Positions 6,206-13,884 of a stretch of DNA of 14,718 bases are shown piece after piece. The notes below the pieces were generated by a model. That model was not told the DNA's origin and made no database searches. It saw only the letters and a list, made by a program, of their open reading frames with translations. The first letter of the stretch is position 1. The number at the start of each line of letters is the position of its first letter. The stretch covers positions 1-14,718 of the forward strand of contig JAITEX010000093.1 of the NCBI GenBank assembly GCA_031281765.1, written 5' to 3'. This DNA is from Eubacteriales Family XIII. Incertae Sedis bacterium (lineage in GTDB: Bacteria; Bacillota; Clostridia; Peptostreptococcales; Anaerovoracaceae). The translations under genes were made by a program, and so were the position numbers.

Positions 6206-8905
6206 TTAATTATACGCCTTATTCGCGCGAATGCGCGTATGTACGATCCGGAATATCTCATGCACCCAGAGCGGCAAGGTGCTCCACAGCGTCAGGAACG
6301 CCCACTCTTTCAGCGAGAGGGAGGCGGTTGAGAATACTTCGGTCAGGAACGGGACCTCCGTTACGGCAACCTGCAGGGCAAACCCGATAAAGAACGCCGC
6401 TATCATCATCTTGTTCCGCAGGTGATTGATGCTGAAAAACGAGCGGTTCAGCTTGTTGAAGCCGAGCGCGTTGAACAGCTGGGAGATGGCGAGCGTCGTG
6501 AACGCGAAGGTCTGCGCCCGCGTCAGCACGTCCCCGGATTCGAGCATGGCGTCGATGGACGATATGCCGACAGGCTGGCCCGCCGCCGCAAGCAGCCGTA
6601 TCGGTTCATAGAGGAAGGCCGCAAGCGTCATCAGCCCAATCAGCACGCCAAACACCGCCGTCGCCGCGCCGCCGCCGTTTGAAAACAGCCCTTCCTTAGC
6701 GCCGCGCGGAGGATGTTTCATAATATCGTCCTCCGGCTCGTCCACCCCGAGCGCAAGCGCGGGCAGCGAATCCGTGATGAGGTTTATCCAAAGTATATGT
6801 ATGGCCCGGAGCGGCGCGAGCAGGCCCGCGGCAATCGAGCAGAACATCGTGATGATTTCGCCGAGGTTCGACGAGAGCAGGAAAAGCACCGTTTCGCGGA
6901 TATTACCGTAGATATTGCGGCCCTCGCGTATCGCGAGGCGTATGGTCGCGAAATTGTCGTCCGTCAGAATCATATCGGCCGCGCCCTTCGATACGTCCGT
7001 GCCCGTAATACCCATGGCCACGCCGATATCCGCGGCTTTCAGCGATGGCGCGTCATTCACCCCGTCGCCCGTCATCGAAACAATCTGGCCGTGCGACTTG
7101 AACGCCTTGACGATCATGACCTTGTGCTGCGGCGAAACGCGCGCGAACACGCGCAGCGACGGCACGCGGGCGTTCAGTTCCTCCTGCGTCATCTTGTCAA
7201 GCTCAACGCCGGAGATGACCTGATCCCGGCCAGTCGCGATACCGATTTCCTTCGCTATCGCATAGGCCGTATCCTTATGGTCCCCCGTTATCATAACGGT
7301 CGTCACGGAGGCCTCCTCAAATTCGGCTACCGCCCCGGCCGCTTCGGGACGCGGCGGGTCTATCATGCCGACAAGGCCCGTAAAGACAAGGTTTTCTTCG
7401 GACGCGCTCTCGTCGCCCGTCTTATATGCGAGCGAGAGGACGCGCAGGGCGTCCTCGGCCATGGCCGAAACCGTCTCGAGTATGCGCGCCCGGTCAGCGT
7501 CCGTGATCGGCCGCTCCACCCCGCCGTCCCGTATGGACGTGCAGCGTTCTATCACATTGTCCGTCGCGCCTTTCGTATAGGCGATAACGCCTCCGTCATC
7601 GAGCCGGTGGACCGTCGTCATCATCTTTCGTTCGGAATCGAAGGACTGTTCATTGATGCGCGGCATTACCTTGTCAAGTTCTTTTTTTGACACGCCGACG
7701 GCATCGCCCATATAGAGCAGCGCGAGTTCCGTCGGATCGCCAATGGCAAAATCACGCTCCGTGTCAAGCTCCGCGTCCGTGCAGAGCACAAAGCCGTCCA
7801 CGAGCAGTTTGTCGTCCGCATAGGACAGCTGCGAACTGTCGCGTATCTCCGCGCCGGACCAATACTTCGTGACGTTCATCTTGTTCTGCGTCAGCGTACC
7901 CGTCTTGTCGGAGCAGACCACGCTGACCGACCCGAGCGTCTCAACCGCCGGTAGCTTCCGGACTATCGTATTCACCTTTACCATGCGCTGGACGCCGAGG
8001 GCGAGCACTATCGTCACGACAGCCGGCAACCCCTCGGGTATCGCCGCCACCGCGAGCGATATGGCCGTCAGCAGCATTTCAAACAGGTCCCTGCCCTGGA
8101 TGACGGCAACGAGGAAAAGCGCGGCGCAGATGGCGAGCGCGAGTATGCCGAGGACTTTCCCGAGGCTCGCAAGCTTCTTTTGCAGCGGCGTCAGTTCCTC
8201 TTTTTCCTCGGAAATCATGCGCGCGATGCGTCCCATCTCCGTGTCCATGCCCGTCGCAACAACGACGCCCTCGCCGCGCCCGTACGAGACGCCCGTCGAG
8301 AGGTAGGCCAAATTGATACGGTCGCCGATAGGCAGGTCGCCGTCGGAGACAAACCCCGCGTCCTTATCCACCGGGACGGATTCACCCGTCAGCGCGGACT
8401 CTTCTATTTTCAGGTTTACGCTCTCTAAAAGCCGCAGGTCCGCCGGAACGACGCGCCCCGCCTCGAGCAGGACGATGTCGCCGACCACGAGTTCCGCCGC
8501 GGGTATTTCGGCTATGTTCCCGCCGCGCCGCACGAGGGCGAACGGGCTCGACAGCTTTTTCAGCGCCTCGAGCGATTTTTCGGCTTTCGACTCCTGTATG
8601 ACGCCGATAATAGCGTTCACTAACACGATGGCGATAATAATGACCGCGTCCGTATATTCTTTTAAGATCACGGACACGACGGTCGCCGCGAGCAGGATAT
8701 AGATCATCGGATCGTTCAGCTGCGAAAAAAACGCCGCGATGAGCGTACGCTTTTTCTGTTCTTCGAACTCGTTCCGGCCGTGCGCTTCAAGCAGCGCAGC
8801 CGCCTTCTCCGGTGGCAGGCCCGTTTCACGCGATACTTTCAGTTCGCCCAAAACCGCTGCTGCGGCCATCGCCTCGGGCTTCAAGTTTCCCTCTGTAAAT
8901 ACCAA
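6206..8905 (-). CDS. P-type (P2A, calcium-type) cation-transporting ATPase
   Basis: An ion pump of 899 residues, typical of bacterial PMCA/SERCA-like ATPases, that couples ATP hydrolysis to cation export, most likely Ca2+. Signatures are intact: actuator TGES at 173-176, phosphorylated Asp333 in DKTGTLT, nucleotide-binding KGA at 445-447, TGDH at 540 and TGDGVNDAP at 612-620. Membrane residues matching SERCA's calcium ligands include Glu291 in PEGLP (M4), Asn680 and Glu683 in SSNLGE (M5), and Asn708, Thr711 and Asp712 in WINLITDSLP (M6). The position of SERCA Glu908 in M8 seems to be Gln. Ten membrane helices expected. Start is TTG at 8905, with AGGAGGG seven bases upstream and no better start nearby. 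It follows alaA by three bases, so it is co-transcribed with an aminotransferase, an unusual partner. Ion choice is by homology only. Confidence 0.95.
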   Translation of the reverse strand: MVFTEGNLKPEAMAAAAVLGELKVSRETGLPPEKAAALLEAHGRNEFEEQKKRTLIAAFFSQLNDPMIYILLAATVVSVILKEYTDAVIIIAIVLVNAIIGVIQESKAEKSLEALKKLSSPFALVRRGGNIAEIPAAELVVGDIVLLEAGRVVPADLRLLESVNLKIEESALTGESVPVDKDAGFVSDGDLPIGDRINLAYLSTGVSYGRGEGVVVATGMDTEMGRIARMISEEKEELTPLQKKLASLGKVLGILALAICAALFLVAVIQGRDLFEMLLTAISLAVAAIPEGLPAVVTIVLALGVQRMVKVNTIVRKLPAVETLGSVSVVCSDKTGTLTQNKMNVTKYWSGAEIRDSSQLSYADDKLLVDGFVLCTDAELDTERDFAIGDPTELALLYMGDAVGVSKKELDKVMPRINEQSFDSERKMMTTVHRLDDGGVIAYTKGATDNVIERCTSIRDGGVERPITDADRARILETVSAMAEDALRVLSLAYKTGDESASEENLVFTGLVGMIDPPRPEAAGAVAEFEEASVTTVMITGDHKDTAYAIAKEIGIATGRDQVISGVELDKMTQEELNARVPSLRVFARVSPQHKVMIVKAFKSHGQIVSMTGDGVNDAPSLKAADIGVAMGITGTDVSKGAADMILTDDNFATIRLAIREGRNIYGNIRETVLFLLSSNLGEIITMFCSIAAGLLAPLRAIHILWINLITDSLPALALGVDEPEDDIMKHPPRGAKEGLFSNGGGAATAVFGVLIGLMTLAAFLYEPIRLLAAAGQPVGISSIDAMLESGDVLTRAQTFAFTTLAISQLFNALGFNKLNRSFFSINHLRNKMMIAAFFIGFALQVAVTEVPFLTEVFSTASLSLKEWAFLTLWSTLPLWVHEIFRIVHTRIRANKAYN

Positions 8906-8908
8906 TTA

Positions 8909-10132
8909 TTAACCCTCCTGATGATATGTTTCAAGAAATAGACGCAACCGGTCTGCTATATGCCGCAGTTCAGTAAGCTCCGGCAGATAAACAATGCGAA
9001 AATGGTCCGTGTCCGGCCAATTGAATCCGCCGCCATGCGTCAGCAGCACATGATGTTCGTGCAGAAAATCGAGGACAAAACGTTCGTCGTCTTTTATGGC
9101 GAACTTCTTTTTGTCTATCTTCGGAAATAAGTAGAACGCGGCCTGCGGCTTCACGGCGCTCAAGCCTGGAATATCATTGATAGCCCGATGGATAAACTCG
9201 CGCTGCTCGTAAATCCTGCCGCCCGGCTCAATGAGCGGAGCCGCGGAAAACGGCTCGTCCAAAGCCGCCCGGATGACCGATTGCGCCGGTACATTCGCGC
9301 AGAGCCGCATTGACGCAAGCATATGTATGCCCTCGATATAGTCGGCCGCGTGCGCTTTCTCCCCGGATATGACCATCCAGCCGCACCGGAAACCGGCTAT
9401 CATATGGGACTTCGACAGCCCGTTGAACGTGACCGTAAAGAGGTCCGGCGCGAGCGCCGCGCAGGAACTGTGCGTCAAACCGTCCATGACAAGGCGGTCG
9501 TAGATTTCGTCCGCAAACACGACGAGTTCGTTTTCGCGCGCTATCTTCAGTATCTCAAGCAGATTGTCCTCGGGATAGAGCGCGCCCGTCGGGTTGTTCG
9601 GATTGATGATGACAATGGCCTTGGTGCGCGGCGTCACCTTCCTGCGAATATCCGCCGCGTCCGGCAGCCAGCCGGCGCCTTCGTCGCAGAGATAATGTAC
9701 GACCTTCCCGCCGCAGAGCGTCGCGACGGATGTCCAGAGCGGATAGTCGGGCGTGGGTATCAGTATCTCGTCGCCGTTATCGAGAAGGGCCTGCAGGGTG
9801 ATGCTTATCAGTTCGCTGACGCCGTTTCCCGTGTAGACGTCCGCGGGTGTGACGCCCTCGATGCCCTTCGACGCGCTGTAGGCGCATATCGCGCCTATCG
9901 CGTCCGCAATGCCCTGTGAATCGGAATAGCCCTCGGCTGAACGCGCGCCCGCGCAAAACGCATCCTCGATAAATTTCGGCGCGAAAAGGCCGAAGCGCGC
10001 GGGATTGCCCGTATTCAGGCAGATGATGTCTATACCCTCCGCCGTCATGCGGGCCGCTTCGTCCGCCACCGGCCCCCGAATATCATACCCGACACCGTCG
10101 AGCTTTGTAGTCTTTTTTAATATTTTCATCAT
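8909..10132 (-). CDS. alaA: Alanine aminotransferase, AlaA-type class I PLP enzyme
   Basis: A fold-type I aminotransferase of 407 residues close to E. coli AlaA (glutamate-pyruvate aminotransferase) as I remember that sequence; shared stretches include YDIRGPV, GNGVSELI, DYPLWT, VHYLCDE, INPNNPTGA, ADEIYD, MLASMRLCANVPAQ and FNWPxxDHFRIV. The PLP-binding lysine is Lys241 in NGLSKS; Asn179 or a neighbour in NPNNPTG, Asp208, Tyr211 and the carboxylate-binding Arg379 are present. It probably transfers amino groups between alanine and glutamate, perhaps other amino acids. Two ATGs stand in tandem (10132 and 10129); the second matches the E. coli start best. Neither has a Shine-Dalgarno, and a perfect TATAAT at 10141-10136 would place the transcript start about at the second ATG. 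Followed after three bases by the P-type ATPase gene, whose Shine-Dalgarno lies in this gene's last codons. Confidence 0.93.
   Translation of the reverse strand: MMKILKKTTKLDGVGYDIRGPVADEAARMTAEGIDIICLNTGNPARFGLFAPKFIEDAFCAGARSAEGYSDSQGIADAIGAICAYSASKGIEGVTPADVYTGNGVSELISITLQALLDNGDEILIPTPDYPLWTSVATLCGGKVVHYLCDEGAGWLPDAADIRRKVTPRTKAIVIINPNNPTGALYPEDNLLEILKIARENELVVFADEIYDRLVMDGLTHSSCAALAPDLFTVTFNGLSKSHMIAGFRCGWMVISGEKAHAADYIEGIHMLASMRLCANVPAQSVIRAALDEPFSAAPLIEPGGRIYEQREFIHRAINDIPGLSAVKPQAAFYLFPKIDKKKFAIKDDERFVLDFLHEHHVLLTHGGGFNWPDTDHFRIVYLPELTELRHIADRLRLFLETYHQEG
8913..8919 (-). promoter_or_regulatory. Shine-Dalgarno for the P-type ATPase TTG start, inside the end of alaA
   Basis: AGGAGGG (8919-8913) lies over the last Gln-Glu-Gly codons of alaA, seven bases before the TTG at 8905. 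It decides the uncommon TTG start, since no ATG or GTG in frame is as well placed. Two TAA codons follow each other before the TTG. Confidence 0.8.
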
Positions 10133-10204
10133 TAGATTATAACATTATTCCCGCTTGACAGGGGAGCAATCCCGTGCGTAACGACCTGTGATACACTATA
10201 GAGT
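10133..10204. promoter_or_regulatory. Divergent promoter region between alaA and the transglutaminase-like lipoprotein gene
   Basis: These 72 bases separate two genes read outward. Leftward, a perfect TATAAT (10141-10136) ends three bases before the first alaA ATG; no good -35 box sits 16-18 bases upstream. Rightward, an extended -10-like TGATACACT (10189-10197) ends seven bases before the ATG at 10205. A perfect TTGACA (10155-10160) also reads rightward, but a matching -10 at 17-18 bases (near 10178-10184) is poor. Neither start codon has a Shine-Dalgarno. If the two -10 elements are used, both messages would start at or within a few bases of their AUG. Boxes seen directly; use inferred. Confidence 0.5.
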
Positions 10205-11410
10205 ATGAGATATTCGCGTTTACAAAAAATCATCGTCTCCCTTGCGGTTCTGTTGCTGCTCTCCGCGTCTCTTGCGGGCTGCGGCCTTGCGCGGAACATT
10301 ATGCAGGAATCTTCCCAGCCGGAACCGACGGCTGAGAACACGCTGACGGCCATGCCGCGGATAAATGAAGCGATAGTGAAGGCCCTGAAAGCCGGGGAGC
10401 CGAAACTGCGGCTTGATGTAACGGTATCGGACGATGACCTGAAGGATATTATGGAAAACCTGAGCCCGTTTTGGGGCTCCCCCACCGAGTACCGGACGAT
10501 ACGCACCTTCCGGGATGTCGACCTTTCGACGGAAGCGGAGGCCAAAGCCCCGCAGGACGTGTCGCGCATCGAGATGAAGCTTGCGCAGTCGGACAATTAT
10601 TATGTCTACAAGGCCTACACGGACGCGGCTTACCGCATCCCGTCGGAGCAGACGCGCGCGGCCGGTATACTCGCCGCCCTGCCCGGCGTACTGTCGGACA
10701 TAAAAGCGGCGGCCGCGCAAAACGCGGGCAGCCCGGACTACGCGCTCATCCTCGCGGTGCACGACTGGCTCGTCACGAACCTGTCATACGATGATACGAT
10801 AGACGAACTCAGCTACCATAACGGCGTCTACGGCGCGCTTATCGAACACCGAACCATGTGCCTCGGCTATGCGGAAGCCTTACAGCTGATACTGCTCTGT
10901 ATGGGTGAACAGGAGGTACAGATGGTTGTCGGCAAGGGCAACAGCGACGTGGGCGGAAACCCGGACGGGTGGATCGGCCACGCGTGGAACCTCGTCGAAC
11001 TCAACGGGGACCTTCTGCACGTGGACGCCACCTTCGACGACCCGGTGAGCAGCGACCCCAACGAAAAAGCGTCCCTCAGCCATATCTACTTCGGGCAGAA
11101 TGACGCCTTTATGAAAAAGGACCATGAGTGGGCGGCGGATTACTATCCCGTGGCGGACGGCGGCGACTATTATTATTTCAGGGAGAACGGCCTCTATACG
11201 GAGAGCAAGAAGGAATTCCGCAAGACGCTGCGCAATCTGCTGCCGAAGAAACAGCTCGCCGAAATCGAAATCGCGGCGAGCGGCTATGAAATCAGCGACG
11301 ACGACCTGCAGTTCATCTTCAGCGTCAGGGACGACATCAAGGATATTTATCGCTCCTTCACCGACGAGGGCGAAGTGACCATCGCCCGCCTCTTCTTCAC
11401 CTATGAATAG
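10205..11410 (+). CDS. Transglutaminase-like domain lipoprotein
   Basis: A predicted cell-surface lipoprotein of 401 residues, the only rightward gene here. Basic residues and a hydrophobic core (about 9-20) lead to the lipobox LAGC with the lipid-bearing Cys26, so the mature protein should be membrane-tethered. The middle holds a transglutaminase-like (papain-fold) domain: DYALILAVHDWLVTNLSYD near 178, then the Cys-His-Asp triad as Cys219 in RTMCLGYAEA, His259 in GHAWN and Asp274 in HVDATFDD. Bacterial members of this group are thought to act as proteases or peptide amidases or to cross-link proteins; the substrate cannot be told. About 110 residues after the triad have no motif I know. The ATG at 10205 is fixed by the signal sequence yet lacks a Shine-Dalgarno. 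It converges with iorB across 39 bases. Confidence 0.92.
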   Translation: MRYSRLQKIIVSLAVLLLLSASLAGCGLARNIMQESSQPEPTAENTLTAMPRINEAIVKALKAGEPKLRLDVTVSDDDLKDIMENLSPFWGSPTEYRTIRTFRDVDLSTEAEAKAPQDVSRIEMKLAQSDNYYVYKAYTDAAYRIPSEQTRAAGILAALPGVLSDIKAAAAQNAGSPDYALILAVHDWLVTNLSYDDTIDELSYHNGVYGALIEHRTMCLGYAEALQLILLCMGEQEVQMVVGKGNSDVGGNPDGWIGHAWNLVELNGDLLHVDATFDDPVSSDPNEKASLSHIYFGQNDAFMKKDHEWAADYYPVADGGDYYYFRENGLYTESKKEFRKTLRNLLPKKQLAEIEIAASGYEISDDDLQFIFSVRDDIKDIYRSFTDEGEVTIARLFFTYE

Positions 11411-11426
11411 CTGAAGCCCCTCGGAT

Positions 11427-11443
11427 ATAAGGTCCGACCTTAT
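11427..11443. repeat. Short perfect inverted repeat in the convergent gap, possible transcript end
   Basis: ATAAGGT (11427-11433), a CCG spacer and ACCTTAT (11437-11443) form a perfect seven-base inverted repeat in the 39-base gap where the lipoprotein gene and iorB end toward each other. It could fold on both strands, suiting a shared terminator, but no T-run follows on either strand, so it is not a classical Rho-independent terminator. Confidence 0.5.
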
Positions 11444-11449
11444 CTGACG

Positions 11450-12037
11450 TCACGCGTTGAAGCCGGCTTCAAAGGCCTTGAGATTCAATTCGAGGAAGGC
11501 CGGTTTGATATTCTTTTGCATAATAGCCTTCCAATCAATCTCACCGAGGCCCTCGCCTTCCATCGCGCGTACGGCCGCGCCGAGCAGGACGATATTCATG
11601 GCCTTCGCGTTGCCGAGCCCTTCGGCTATGCCGGCCGCGTCGATAACGAGGGCGTCGGCCTTTGCCGTGAGTTCCTCGAGTATGCCGGCGGGATATTTCG
11701 CGGCGCCCATAAGGATTGGCACGGAGGGTATCTCATAATCGTTCACGATAATGCGCCCGCCCGGCCGCAGGTATTCGAGCCAGCGCAGGGCTTCCATCTT
11801 CTCGAACGCGACGATGACGCCGGCCTCGCCCTCACCGATAATGGGGCTGTGGACGGCGGCGCCGAACCGAATCTGCGTGCTGACGCTGCCGCCGCGCTGC
11901 GACATGCCGTGTATCTCCGACATCTTCACATCGTAACCGGCCGAGACGAACCCCTCGGAGAGTATCTTGCTCGCGAGAATCGTCCCCTGACCGCCGACGC
12001 CGACCAACAGTATAGCCTTTACCTTCTTATCATTCAT
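11450..12037 (-). CDS. iorB: Indolepyruvate:ferredoxin oxidoreductase, beta subunit
   Basis: The small (gamma-domain type) subunit of a 2-oxoacid:ferredoxin oxidoreductase, which with IorA converts aryl 2-oxo acids such as indolepyruvate or phenylpyruvate to the acyl-CoA with CO2 release and ferredoxin reduction. It shows the family's opening LLVGVGGQGT, then EIHGMSQRGGSVSTQIRFG, and IVAFEKMEALRWLEYLRPGG in the middle. I place the start at the ATG at 12037 (195 residues), because GGGAGG lies 11 bases upstream and the protein then begins a few residues before the conserved strand. A GTG at 12058 would add seven residues and overlap the iorA stop by four bases, but those residues are unlike the family and its Shine-Dalgarno is weak. 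Co-transcribed with iorA; no terminator between them. Confidence 0.93.
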   Translation of the reverse strand: MNDKKVKAILLVGVGGQGTILASKILSEGFVSAGYDVKMSEIHGMSQRGGSVSTQIRFGAAVHSPIIGEGEAGVIVAFEKMEALRWLEYLRPGGRIIVNDYEIPSVPILMGAAKYPAGILEELTAKADALVIDAAGIAEGLGNAKAMNIVLLGAAVRAMEGEGLGEIDWKAIMQKNIKPAFLELNLKAFEAGFNA

Positions 12038-12054
12038 TTCGTTTCCGTCCTCCC

Positions 12055-13878
12055 TCACTCTGTTCCCGCGGACCTGCTTATCCGCGTTATCGCGTCAAAG
12101 GGGCAGACCTGCTCGCAGACCGCGCAGCCCGTACAGGAAGCGCCGGTTATTTTCACACTGTCCTCGCCGCTGACGATGGCCGGGCAGCCCGTCTTTGTGC
12201 AGAGCCGGCACGTCGTGCATTTCTCCGCGTCTATCACGCAGACCGTTTCATACCCGCCGAATTCGGACGCGTCCGCCTTGCTGTACTGTTTCAGCACGCA
12301 GGGCCACCGCGTAATGATCACGCCCGGCTCGTCGCGCGCAAGCGCTTCATCGAGCGCGCTGTTCACCTCGTCGAGCACCAGCGGATTTATCACGCGTATA
12401 TGTTCTTTTTTTATGCCGAGCGACGCGCAGAGCGCCGGTATGTCGACAAGCGGCGCCTCATCGCCCATCAGCGTAAATCCCGTGCCCGGGTTCTGCTGCT
12501 GACCCGTCATGGCCGTGATCCTGTTGTCCATAATAACGGTAACGACCGCGCTGCCGTTGTACGCGATGTTCATAAGGCTCGTCACGCCCGAATGGAAGAA
12601 GGTCGAATCGCCGATGACGGCCACAACCTTTTCCGCGGAACCCGCTGCGCCGACCGCCTTTGCCGCTCCGTGCCCCATGCTGATGCTGCCGCCCATACAC
12701 AGGCACGAGTCTATCGCGGACAGCGGCGGCGCGGAACCGAGCGTATAGCAGCCGATGTCGCCGGTAATAATGACATTCTTGCGCTTCGACAAGCCGTAGA
12801 AGAACCCGCGGTGCGGACAGCCCGCGCAGAGGGACGGGGGCCGCGGCACGGAACTGAGCGCGGAACGCACCCGCTCGGGCTCTGTACCGAATACGGAGCG
12901 GCGCACGATGTCCGAATTCAGCTCGCCGATTTCCGGTATAAGGGACTTGCCGATGCAGGCTATCCCCGCCGCTTTCAGCTGGGTTTCCATATAGGGTTCA
13001 AGCTCCTCTATCACGTAGAGGGTGTCGACGGTCGCGGCAAATTCGCGGACCATATCTATCGGCATCGGATAGGTAAGGCCGAGCTTCAGATACGATGCCG
13101 TATCGCCGAACACATCGCGCGCGTACTGATAGGCGACGCCCGCGCTGACAACGCCGGTTTTTTTGCCATCTCCGTTCTGCTCCGCAGCCGGTATAACGGT
13201 ATTTATGCCGATTTGCGCGGCTTCGCCGTTCGCGTAGGCGAGTTCGGCCGCATACCGGCCGGCCATATCGACGCGCCGCACCTTCGCGTTTGCGGGCGTC
13301 ATCACAAATTTCTCTATATTCTTCCGGTAGGGCACTGCGGGGACGGTGGTTCGTTCACCGCGCGTGACGAGGCCCTTGCTGTGGCAGATACGCGTCGTCA
13401 GGCGCAGCAGTACGGGCGTATCGAAACGCTCGGACAGTTCAAAGGCGAGCTTCGTATAGTCCTTTGCCTCCTCGCTGTCCGCAGGCTCAAGCATGAGCAG
13501 TTTCGCGGAGAGCGCGTAATAGCGGTTGTCCTGCTCGTTCTGCGAGCTGTGCATGCCGGGGTCGTCCGCCGTCACGATGACCGCGCCGCCCGTTACGCCC
13601 GTATAGGAGAAGGTGAACAGCGGGTCCGCCGCCACATTCAAGCCCACGTGCTTCATCGTTGCAAGGGACCTTACGCCGGCCATAGACGCGCCGGCGGCGG
13701 CCTCAACCGCGACCTTTTCATTCGGCGCCCACTCCGCGTACACATCATCGTACTGCGCGAGGTTTTCAAGTATCTCGGTACTCGGCGTCCCCGGGTAGGC
13801 GGACGCGAACACGAGCCCGGCTTCCCACGCGCCGAGCGCTATAGCCTCATTCCCGGTCAACAGCAATTTTTCAGTCAT
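12055..13878 (-). CDS. iorA: Indolepyruvate:ferredoxin oxidoreductase, alpha subunit
   Basis: The large subunit of indolepyruvate:ferredoxin oxidoreductase, 607 residues, full length. The N-terminal pyrimidine-binding part begins LLLTGNEAIALGAWEAG and includes YPGTPSTEI near 28. CAGCPHRGFFYGL near 351 and GDIGCYTLG near 373 are IorA hallmarks. The thiamine diphosphate site is the GDS at 423-425 running to Asn452 in IMDNRITAMTGQQ. The C-terminal ferredoxin domain has CX2CX2CX4C (Cys554, 557, 560, 565) and CX2CX2CX3C (Cys582, 585, 588, 592), for two [4Fe-4S] clusters. In anaerobes this enzyme breaks down aromatic amino acids after transamination. The ATG at 13878 has GGAGGAG nine bases upstream. 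It sits six bases after the TPR gene and just before iorB. No neighbouring acyl-CoA ligase gene is seen on the iorB side. Confidence 0.95.
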   Translation of the reverse strand: MTEKLLLTGNEAIALGAWEAGLVFASAYPGTPSTEILENLAQYDDVYAEWAPNEKVAVEAAAGASMAGVRSLATMKHVGLNVAADPLFTFSYTGVTGGAVIVTADDPGMHSSQNEQDNRYYALSAKLLMLEPADSEEAKDYTKLAFELSERFDTPVLLRLTTRICHSKGLVTRGERTTVPAVPYRKNIEKFVMTPANAKVRRVDMAGRYAAELAYANGEAAQIGINTVIPAAEQNGDGKKTGVVSAGVAYQYARDVFGDTASYLKLGLTYPMPIDMVREFAATVDTLYVIEELEPYMETQLKAAGIACIGKSLIPEIGELNSDIVRRSVFGTEPERVRSALSSVPRPPSLCAGCPHRGFFYGLSKRKNVIITGDIGCYTLGSAPPLSAIDSCLCMGGSISMGHGAAKAVGAAGSAEKVVAVIGDSTFFHSGVTSLMNIAYNGSAVVTVIMDNRITAMTGQQQNPGTGFTLMGDEAPLVDIPALCASLGIKKEHIRVINPLVLDEVNSALDEALARDEPGVIITRWPCVLKQYSKADASEFGGYETVCVIDAEKCTTCRLCTKTGCPAIVSGEDSVKITGASCTGCAVCEQVCPFDAITRISRSAGTE

Positions 13879-13884
13879 ACGTAT

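Noticed and set aside
6713..7690. A plus-strand open frame of 325 codons opposite the P-type ATPase
   Set aside because: The minus strand here codes the phosphorylation, nucleotide-binding and hinge motifs of the ATPase; the plus frame has no family likeness and biased composition.
10155..10160. Perfect TTGACA as the -35 box for the lipoprotein gene
   Set aside because: No acceptable -10 lies 16-18 bases downstream; the best -10-like sequence is 31 bases away. Kept only as an alternative in the divergent-region entry.
11445..11452. Palindrome TGACGTCA over the end of iorB
   Set aside because: An eight-base palindrome overlapping the stop codon is expected by chance, and no second copy in the nearby gap suggests an operator.
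12038..12058. GTG at 12058 as the iorB start
   Set aside because: The extra residues are unlike the family, and GGGAGG in this stretch is better read as the Shine-Dalgarno for the ATG at 12037. The GTG cannot be fully excluded because it makes a four-base overlap with the iorA stop.
11516..12502. A plus-strand open frame of 328 codons opposite iorB and the end of iorA
   Set aside because: Shadow of two well-recognised genes; no start signal and no domain.
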